Notes under the pieces: model-generated | Told to the model about the DNA's origin: nothing | Seen by the model: only the letters and a program-made list of their open reading frames with translations | Database searches by the model: none | Assembly: GCA_017474765.1 (NCBI GenBank) | Contig: JAFVGW010000059.1 | Coordinates: 1-64,000, forward strand | Direction: 5' to 3' | Origin: Salinivirgaceae bacterium | GTDB lineage: Bacteria; Bacteroidota; Bacteroidia; Bacteroidales; SZUA-534 | DNA: 64,000 nt | Position numbers and translations under genes: made by a program | Shown: positions 53,973 through 61,625 of the stretch, in pieces | How the letters are laid out: the number at the start of each line of letters is the position of its first letter | How positions within the stretch are numbered: the stretch's first letter is position 1

Positions 53973-53980
53973 TATATTTG
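53973..53980 (+). promoter_or_regulatory. Promoter -7 element of the surface-protein operon
   Basis: TATATTTG matches TAnnTTTG exactly, 44 bases before the ATG at 54025. No TTTG stands at the ideal -33 distance. Confidence 0.5.
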
Positions 53981-54024
53981 CAATAATTAGACAGGTTTCT
54001 ATATAAAATCAATCAGTTTATGAG

Positions 54025-54942
54025 ATGAAAAATAAGATAGGTTTGATAGTTTTTTCCGTGTTTTTGTGCGTGACGGCAAACGCGGAAGATGTGTCGCGCC
54101 GATTCGATGAGTTGATGCTTCGAATACGAAATAACGAAGTTATAGTGTATGAATATGATTATTTCAGTGCTTTGGAAAACGCTATGTCAACAATTGTATC
54201 GGCAGGAGGCTATTATTCAGATAGTCTGCCAGAGATTAGATGTCAAGCTTACCGATATGCTTCGATAGCTGCATTGCAATGCGAGAGCGACTCTATCAAG
54301 ACTATGGTCGTTGAGGATTTGCTGCGGTCATGTAACGATTCAGCCAGTATTGTTGTTCAAAATGCATGGCAGGAATTGAGAAAGTATGACAGAAAGTATT
54401 TTAGTGACAATTCGAAACGAATGCTTGAACAAATTGTGGCCAATAATCAGTTTTTTCCTGAAAAGTTCTTCATGATAGGAGGTTATATTGATTCTGAAAA
54501 TATGGCATCCATACTGAAGAACAAGCTCTATGAAAACAAAGAACTGCAATGGCCAATTGAATTAGCCTTGTGTCGGTTGAACGATTCTGAGTCCATACAG
54601 ACGGTATTGTCCAAGGTTTCGAAAGTGGAATTATCCTTGGATTTCATTGACGGAGTTTTGCCAGACTTGTTATATACGCGGCAGCGTCCGATATACGATT
54701 GGATTATTAGTAAGTCCATGTCAGACGAATGTAAATGTGTGAGTCGTAGTCCTATAAGCGAGAGACAAATACCATGTGCATATTATATTATGTATGAAAT
54801 GGCCGACTATATTGACGGATTCCCGATAACCAGAGATGACGAAGGAGAAAAGGACGATGATTTATCAAAATCGGATATTAAAAAGATGCGTTCGTGGATA
54901 GTGGCTAATCCTAATTATAAAATTATTGATGCAGGTTACTAA
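54025..54942 (+). CDS. Exported protein of unknown function, first gene of the surface operon
   Basis: This 305-residue protein has a signal peptide (MKNKIGLIVFSVFLCVTANA) and a mainly helical mature part, with no family I recognise. Acidic and Ser/Asp-rich segments dominate, and several Cys occur (RSCNDS, DECKC). It is followed after one base by the barrel gene, so it heads a tightly packed operon. Its base composition is AT-richer than the core genes, like the rest of the operon. Confidence 0.7.
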   Translation: MKNKIGLIVFSVFLCVTANAEDVSRRFDELMLRIRNNEVIVYEYDYFSALENAMSTIVSAGGYYSDSLPEIRCQAYRYASIAALQCESDSIKTMVVEDLLRSCNDSASIVVQNAWQELRKYDRKYFSDNSKRMLEQIVANNQFFPEKFFMIGGYIDSENMASILKNKLYENKELQWPIELALCRLNDSESIQTVLSKVSKVELSLDFIDGVLPDLLYTRQRPIYDWIISKSMSDECKCVSRSPISERQIPCAYYIMYEMADYIDGFPITRDDEGEKDDDLSKSDIKKMRSWIVANPNYKIIDAGY

Positions 54943-54943
54943 A

Positions 54944-56677
54944 ATGTACCTTAAAATATTACTTGTTTTTCAGTTATTGTTATTGATGTTTATGTCGTAT
55001 TCACAAGAATTATCAGGGATTTCTGAGAATGAACCATTTACAATAAATGGCGGCATTAATGTTAATAGCGTGTTCTATCATAGCAAAGATACATTGTCCA
55101 AGCGGGAGCCTTTCTCTTTTGTGATAACAGGAAATGCTAATCTAAACATATATAATGTTATAAATTGCCCGATAAGTTTTACATATTCAAATTATAAGGC
55201 AAATTGGTCGCAACCATTCAATTTCAATCAATTTGGAATGACTCCATCATATAAATGGATAAAAACTTATATTGGGTACAATTCTATGACTTTTTCAGAC
55301 TATACATTAAGTGGCCATCAGTTTTTGGGGTTCGGAGTAGAAGTGTCTCCTGATATTTCGTGGAAATATTCAGCCATGTATGGGCGTTTGTTGAAACCCG
55401 TTGAGGAGGACACTACGGACGCGTACAATATTCCTGCTTATGCGAGGTATGGTTATGCAACAAGTGTTGAGTATTTTGGCCGTGGTAGTGTGAAATTCGT
55501 TTTGTTCAGGGCATGGGATAAAGAAAGTTCATTGTCGGTTCAGCCGGTTAAAACTTCGCTTAGTCCCAAGAGTAATTTGGCATTTAGCCTAAGTGTCTCG
55601 GAACCTTTAGGAGAGAGGTTTGTTTTTGATGGCGAATTTTCCACATCTGCCTTAAATACAGATACGAGAAACAAGGAAAAAAGGGAAGGGGAACATATAT
55701 TTAAGGCCACAGAATTTCTGCAAAAAAACACCATATCGACCGTGTATTATTGTGCTTATAAGGGATCTTTAAAATATACAGGTAACAGATATGGTCTTGG
55801 TGTGTCGTACGAAAGAGTAAATCCCGGATATGAAACATTGGGAGCGTACTATTTTACAAATGATTTTGAGAATGTTACGTTTGATGCATCAACAACTTTG
55901 CTGAAAGAGACATTGAGCATAAACGGCAGAATAGGATTGCAACGCGATGATCTTGATGGAACAAATTCTTCGAACACAAATAAGATTGTTGGAAGCCTGA
56001 ATATGCAGTATATCATGAATCAAAAAACATGTTTGTCGCTGAGTTACTCGAATTTTACAGGCTATACATTCATCAAGAGTGAATTTGATGACATTAATGC
56101 AACCGATCCTTACCAAAATGCTGACACACTGAGATTTACACAGATAAATCAGTCTGTATCCACCAATATATCGCACCGGTTGGGAGATGTGGAGAATAAA
56201 GATCTACAACAAACAATAAATGTTAACGCGACCTTTCAGAATCAGACCATGCAACAAAACAAATTGCATACACCCGGAACAAGATTTTACAACGGGAATG
56301 TTTCTTACAATGTGAACATGCAAAATTTGAAGTTGGGAATGTTCTGTTCTTTGAATGCTAACTACAACGAGATTCCGGATTCGGATGACGCCTTCACTAT
56401 TGGCCCTACAATAGGAGGCAACAAAAATTGGTGTGATGATAAATTGAAGTTAACAGTTTCCATGTCATATAACGATGAACTGATAACCAAAAACAGTTCG
56501 GAAGTATGGATATTCAGAGCTAATTGTTCTTATAAATTAAAGGAACATCATCAATTTGACATGTCGTTTTCAGAACAAAACAGGCAAGCAAAAGATCAGG
56601 GAAGGGTCAATGATCTGACGTTTACTATAGGATATAAGTATAACTTTAATGTTAAATACAGTGAGGTTTTCAAGTAA
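54944..56677 (+). CDS. Probable outer-membrane beta-barrel protein
   Basis: This 577-residue protein starts at an ATG one base after the previous stop (MYLKILLVFQLLLLMFMSYS, a signal peptide). The mature part has regular amphipathic strands rich in Tyr, Asn, Ser and Thr (for example LSLSYSNFTGYTFIKSEF and LTVSMSYNDELI) and many short turns, as in large outer-membrane barrels. The final Phe is followed by Lys. I do not recognise a named family such as PorP/SprF or SusC. It may be the outer-membrane partner for the secreted proteins of this operon. Its 3' end overlaps the next gene by 29 bases. Confidence 0.6.
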   Translation: MYLKILLVFQLLLLMFMSYSQELSGISENEPFTINGGINVNSVFYHSKDTLSKREPFSFVITGNANLNIYNVINCPISFTYSNYKANWSQPFNFNQFGMTPSYKWIKTYIGYNSMTFSDYTLSGHQFLGFGVEVSPDISWKYSAMYGRLLKPVEEDTTDAYNIPAYARYGYATSVEYFGRGSVKFVLFRAWDKESSLSVQPVKTSLSPKSNLAFSLSVSEPLGERFVFDGEFSTSALNTDTRNKEKREGEHIFKATEFLQKNTISTVYYCAYKGSLKYTGNRYGLGVSYERVNPGYETLGAYYFTNDFENVTFDASTTLLKETLSINGRIGLQRDDLDGTNSSNTNKIVGSLNMQYIMNQKTCLSLSYSNFTGYTFIKSEFDDINATDPYQNADTLRFTQINQSVSTNISHRLGDVENKDLQQTINVNATFQNQTMQQNKLHTPGTRFYNGNVSYNVNMQNLKLGMFCSLNANYNEIPDSDDAFTIGPTIGGNKNWCDDKLKLTVSMSYNDELITKNSSEVWIFRANCSYKLKEHHQFDMSFSEQNRQAKDQGRVNDLTFTIGYKYNFNVKYSEVFK

Positions 56678-59513
56678 AATATTATTACCCATAATGCTTA
56701 TGGCATGTTTGCCATATGCGGGTGCGACAGAATTAGAGTCTATTGAAGAGTGGGAAAGCAGAATTGCAGGATTGGTGCAAACTGTAAAGGATCAAAATGC
56801 ATATATTGATGCTTTCGACGAGGATACTCCCCAGATTTTACCTGTTGGCATAAAAAAAACTATTGGCGGAATAGATATGACTGTCATTCTGGACAGCGCG
56901 GTCTGCACAGAGTCAAGCACAGAAATGCAGGCTTATATGGCTATAGAATTTTTGGGGAGCGAAAAAAAGATAATGTTCAAAGGATCAAATATTAAATTCA
57001 CTTCAGGAGGTTTTGTTAATGCCAGGATGCAATTGGTATCGACAAAACCGTTCAAGGTGGGAGAAATGACAATGCGACTTGACTCTCGCAATACCTATGT
57101 CGATTTTGATTGCAATGGCTATAGAGAAACATCGCTCACAGCCCTTATAACACTGCCAGAAAAAGTATTTAAAAAAGAAGATAAGACAACAAGGGAAATT
57201 GCGGCAGAACCTGTTACTGCAACATTTACGGGCACATTTACAAATCTTAATGACATTTTGATTTCTGCAACATTAGATCCTTTTCAAATATCGGGGTTAA
57301 CAGGGTTTGGTTTTTATACCAGCAATATTACTCTGGATTTCAGCGATGAACGAAATCCCAGCTTTGGAACAATTACGAATAATTATGTAAATAAGGAGTT
57401 CAAAGAAGAAATCGATTTGTGGAGAGGGGTGTATATAAGCAGTTTTGAAATGAAACTGCCTAAACAATTCTGCAAAGGCGGCAGCAGTACAAGCCTTTCG
57501 GCAAACGATATGCTTATCGATGATAATGGTATTACTGGCACAGTGGCTGGGAAAAATATTCTGCCACAAGACAAAGGAGATTTAGGCGGATGGAAATTCT
57601 CGATTAACACTTTATCTTTAACATTTACTGCTGGCAATTTTGATAAATTCGATTTTGGTGGCAATCTGGTTTTGCCTGTCTCTGAGACCCCTTCTCCTAT
57701 GTCATATAGTGCATATATAGAAAAAAACGGGGATTATGTTTTCAGTGTCACCCCTCCCGACAAAACAAAATTTGATATTTGGGCGGCGGAGATAGCTCTT
57801 TATAAGACTTCATCGGTTAAAGTATCGAAGAAAGGAAACGAATATCTTATTTGTGCCGATCTGAATGGGAAAATGACAATTGGGGCGAAAGACAGCAAAA
57901 TTGAGATAGCCAATGTGGAGTTTAAGAGCTTATCAATACAAAATGTTGCCCCAAAATTTGATATAGGGGCATTTGAGGCCAAGGTCGGTGATATGAAAGG
58001 GTTCCCGATTCAAATCAGCAGACTTGGTTATAATAAGAAAAACGATAGACATGGTTTGGCGCTTGGAGTTACAGTTTCTTTAATGAATAAGGAAGATAAA
58101 GGCTTTGGCGCGACAGGAGATTTTACAATATACGGTAAAGAGAATCCTGAAAAAGGAATATCGTCTTGGAAATATGACAAAACAGAGTTTAACTCCTTCA
58201 AACTTGATATTAAATACACAGCCTTTGAAATGCAAGGCTCACTTGTGGTGTACAATTCAGATGCTGTTTATGGCGATGGCATGAAGGGTAATATTAAGAT
58301 GAAGATAATTGAGAAGATTGGAGTGGAAGCAACAGCGCAATTTGGCAATGTTAATGGATTCAAATATTGGTATGCAGATGCTTTTGCCAGTTTTACACCG
58401 GGAATACCTGTGTTCACGGCGGTAACAATGAACGGATTCGGAGGAGGAGCTTTTTATCACATGAATCATGTACACGATAGCTCTGTTGAATTTGGTGCCA
58501 AGGTGTTGGCAAATGCAGGAAAGACAACTGAACCAGGGCAATTCTTATCTGGCGATAAATATGTGCCCGACAAAAATGTGGGTATTGGACTGAATGCCTC
58601 GGTTTTACTGGTTGTTGGTTCGGAATCGGTGCTTAATGTCAAGGCAGGTTTTGAAATCAGTTTCTTAGCCAGTGGAGGATTAAATAAAGTCTCGTTCACA
58701 GGTGAAGCATTGTTGCTAACTCAATATTCTCCAACAGTTAAACCAAGTGAGACTAGAATGTATGCGAAAATGTTTACGGAATACGATAATACCAACAAAT
58801 CGTTTTTCGGAAGTCTTGATACATACTTGAATATTGCCGGTATTTTAACTGGTTCACAATCGGGAAATTATGCCGGACATGGTGAGATTTACTTTGGCGA
58901 TGGAAAATGGAAAATATTTATGGGTACTCCAGATAGTCCGATAGGTGTTAAATTCGTAGGTATTGCTGAGGCCAAGTCGTATTTTGTAACGGGCAACTTT
59001 GATATACCGGGTGTTCCTACTCCGCCGTCGAATGTGTCGAGTATTTTGGGAAGTATGAAATACAGCGAGTGCCGCAATACAACTAAACTAAGCAATGCCG
59101 GCGGTTTTGCTTTTGGTGCAAGTTTGAATGTAGACATTCCAAATCGCGAATTCTTATGCTTCTATGGTAGTTTTGATGCGGGTGTTGGGTTTGATCTAAT
59201 GCTTGTCAACTACGGAAGAAACGCTCATTGCAAAGACGGCAGCGGTGTGCTAGGTATAAACGGCTGGTATGCCACAGGACAAACTTACGCCTATGTTCAA
59301 GGTGATATAGGTATCCATTGTAAAGTATTGGGGAAGAAACGAAGTTTGAGTATACTTGATATAGGTGCTGCGACAATACTTCAGGCACAATTGCCTAATC
59401 CTTTGTATATGTCAGGTGAAGTTGGAGGATACTATAAAGTACTTGGTGGACTGGTTAAGGGACAATGTGATTTCCAATTTGATATTGGTAAATCATGTGA
59501 AATAGTAAATTGA
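56649..59513 (+). CDS. Large exported protein of unknown function
   Basis: This 954-residue protein starts 29 bases before the end of the barrel gene and has a signal peptide (SSKILLPIMLMACLPYAGA). It is beta-rich, with repeated patterns of the type F-x-G-x-F-x-N (GTFTNLNDILISATL, GFYTSNITLDFSD) and many Gly/Asn/Asp turns. The C-terminal third resembles a barrel or long beta-solenoid (GYYKVLGGLVKGQCDFQF). No sorting domain of the type IX secretion kind is evident at the end. I do not recognise a family. Confidence 0.6.
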   Translation: MLNTVRFSSKILLPIMLMACLPYAGATELESIEEWESRIAGLVQTVKDQNAYIDAFDEDTPQILPVGIKKTIGGIDMTVILDSAVCTESSTEMQAYMAIEFLGSEKKIMFKGSNIKFTSGGFVNARMQLVSTKPFKVGEMTMRLDSRNTYVDFDCNGYRETSLTALITLPEKVFKKEDKTTREIAAEPVTATFTGTFTNLNDILISATLDPFQISGLTGFGFYTSNITLDFSDERNPSFGTITNNYVNKEFKEEIDLWRGVYISSFEMKLPKQFCKGGSSTSLSANDMLIDDNGITGTVAGKNILPQDKGDLGGWKFSINTLSLTFTAGNFDKFDFGGNLVLPVSETPSPMSYSAYIEKNGDYVFSVTPPDKTKFDIWAAEIALYKTSSVKVSKKGNEYLICADLNGKMTIGAKDSKIEIANVEFKSLSIQNVAPKFDIGAFEAKVGDMKGFPIQISRLGYNKKNDRHGLALGVTVSLMNKEDKGFGATGDFTIYGKENPEKGISSWKYDKTEFNSFKLDIKYTAFEMQGSLVVYNSDAVYGDGMKGNIKMKIIEKIGVEATAQFGNVNGFKYWYADAFASFTPGIPVFTAVTMNGFGGGAFYHMNHVHDSSVEFGAKVLANAGKTTEPGQFLSGDKYVPDKNVGIGLNASVLLVVGSESVLNVKAGFEISFLASGGLNKVSFTGEALLLTQYSPTVKPSETRMYAKMFTEYDNTNKSFFGSLDTYLNIAGILTGSQSGNYAGHGEIYFGDGKWKIFMGTPDSPIGVKFVGIAEAKSYFVTGNFDIPGVPTPPSNVSSILGSMKYSECRNTTKLSNAGGFAFGASLNVDIPNREFLCFYGSFDAGVGFDLMLVNYGRNAHCKDGSGVLGINGWYATGQTYAYVQGDIGIHCKVLGKKRSLSILDIGAATILQAQLPNPLYMSGEVGGYYKVLGGLVKGQCDFQFDIGKSCEIVN

Positions 59514-59546
59514 TTAACGAAACTATGAATTAAAGTAATAGCAGAA

Positions 59547-61586
59547 ATGATGTCGCATAACTATAAGTGCAATATAATCAACTATGTATTTACGTTTGTT
59601 TTTGTCTTGTTATCGGTATCGATAAAAGCAGAAAACAAAAATATTGTCATAATGTCGTCGGTTGATAGTGCGAATGTGCGTTTACGCTGGAGTCCGATAA
59701 ACTATGATTTGTGGCAAGCAGCCAACAAATACGGTTATACATTGGAACGATACATATTTGATAATAAGAAGAATATGACTCTGGAACGTTCGGATGTTTA
59801 TAGACCATTATCAATAAGCGAATGGCGAATAATTGCCGATACAAATGATAGGGCGGCAATAGTTTCTGAAGCAATGTTTGGTGAAAATTTTGAAATAGCC
59901 AATGAAGACACATCTTCGTTTCAAATGACGAATGTTGCAAAAGAGCAGGACATGCGTTTTTCGTTTGCAATGCTTATGGCGGCGCAAGATTTCGACCTTG
60001 CTTGTAAAATGGGTGTAGGCACATTGCATAAAATTGAAACGGGCAAAAAATATATGTACAAGGTTTTTATAAACGCCCCCGATTCAATTGTGAAATGTGA
60101 TACCGGTAGTTGCATTGTCACTAGTAATGATATGTCGCAATTGCCCGATATACTCAATTTGAATGCTGTGTATGTAAATGGCCGTGTAGAGTTGGGTTGG
60201 CCAAGAGCTACCAACGAAGATTATTATGTGGGTTACCATATTGAGAGATCTTCCGATTCTGTAAATTATAGAAGGATTAACAAGTCTCTATTTGTACCTT
60301 TTGAAAGCATGGCAAATGAGCAGAATTACACATTCAGCGATACAGTTAACAATAAAACGGACGCCAGGTATTATTACAGAATCCAAGGTGTGAACTTCTT
60401 TGGCGAGTATAGCAAATATTCGCCAGTTGCCGTCGTATTAACATATAAGCCTATTACTGAAACTCCATATATTACTGAACTTGAAGATGCAGGCGGGGGA
60501 AATATTCGAGTAACATGGGAATTCCCTGTTGATGAGCAGCAACAACTGAGCGGATTCCAAATCTTGGTGTCGGATTATGTTGCCGACAACTATATGCCTA
60601 TGCTCAACGATTTGTTACCATCGGAAACACGCCAGTGTGTGGTGCCCTCGGTTGGCCCGTCGAATTATGTTATTGTTGCCGCATACGACAAGAGTGGTAT
60701 TGAGTATTTGTCGATGCCGAAATTCATCCAGCCGATTGACAGCATTCCGCCCAAAGCACCTGTGGGATTAAAAGGCAGCATGAACAGCGAAGGTGTGGTT
60801 TCATTGGATTGGACGGCCAACACCGAGCCCGACATTGCCGGGTATCGTGTGTTTTACACTACCGATAAATATATGGACTATACCAATCTTACAAACAGGC
60901 CTATTACCGAAAACCATTTCGAATATAAATTTCCATTGAACTGGCTTAACAGGAATATATATGTTACCGTGCTTGCCGAAGACGCATTCTATAACTTTAG
61001 CGATTTCTCCGACACCATAGCAGTGAAAGTGTTCGACACCATACCACCCACACCGGCAGTGTTCCGCAGCTATGAAAGCACCGATTCGGCCATTTGCATG
61101 GAGTGGGTGAACAGCTCGAGCTCCGATCTAATGGCTACTCGCCTTGTACGGACCGACGGAGCAAACGCCGACACTCTGTTAAGCTTTAAAGACGAACACA
61201 CACAGTTTTGTGATTCCGGCGCAAAATCCGATAAGAGATATGAGTACACAATTGTGTCGATTGACAGTGCCGGAAATAAATCGTTGTCGAACACCATAGC
61301 AGCCACAGGCAAGCACAAACCTTATAATGTTACACTCAAGGTGAAGTTTGACGCTGGTGAGAACGCCATGGTGCTTAGCTGGGATAATGACGACGAAAAG
61401 CAAACAAGCGCATATATATACAAAGCTGCAAACGGAGGGAAGCTATATTTGTTTAAGACAATTAGTGGCGAAGAAACCACTTTTGTTGATAGGGATGTTG
61501 AAATAAACAGGCCTTATAGCTATAGAGTAAAAGTAAAACTTGAAAATGGCAAAACAGCCATAACTAAAACTGTTAACACTCAATAA
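59547..61586 (+). CDS. Exported fibronectin type III repeat protein
   Basis: This 679-residue protein has a signal peptide (VFTFVFVLLSVSIKAENK) and about five fibronectin type III-like domains. Examples are ELGWPRATNEDYYVGYHIER near residue 215, IRVTWEFPVDEQQQLSGFQI near 315, SLDWTANTEPDIAGYRVFY near 415 and CMEWVNSSSSDLMATRLV near 515. It should be extracellular or surface exposed and probably mediates protein-protein contacts. It follows the 954-residue gene by about 30 bases and precedes the giant SprB-like gene by about 40. Confidence 0.8.
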   Translation: MMSHNYKCNIINYVFTFVFVLLSVSIKAENKNIVIMSSVDSANVRLRWSPINYDLWQAANKYGYTLERYIFDNKKNMTLERSDVYRPLSISEWRIIADTNDRAAIVSEAMFGENFEIANEDTSSFQMTNVAKEQDMRFSFAMLMAAQDFDLACKMGVGTLHKIETGKKYMYKVFINAPDSIVKCDTGSCIVTSNDMSQLPDILNLNAVYVNGRVELGWPRATNEDYYVGYHIERSSDSVNYRRINKSLFVPFESMANEQNYTFSDTVNNKTDARYYYRIQGVNFFGEYSKYSPVAVVLTYKPITETPYITELEDAGGGNIRVTWEFPVDEQQQLSGFQILVSDYVADNYMPMLNDLLPSETRQCVVPSVGPSNYVIVAAYDKSGIEYLSMPKFIQPIDSIPPKAPVGLKGSMNSEGVVSLDWTANTEPDIAGYRVFYTTDKYMDYTNLTNRPITENHFEYKFPLNWLNRNIYVTVLAEDAFYNFSDFSDTIAVKVFDTIPPTPAVFRSYESTDSAICMEWVNSSSSDLMATRLVRTDGANADTLLSFKDEHTQFCDSGAKSDKRYEYTIVSIDSAGNKSLSNTIAATGKHKPYNVTLKVKFDAGENAMVLSWDNDDEKQTSAYIYKAANGGKLYLFKTISGEETTFVDRDVEINRPYSYRVKVKLENGKTAITKTVNTQ

Positions 61587-61625
61587 ACGGGAAATAGTAT
61601 CAACTAACAAAAACCATTACTCATT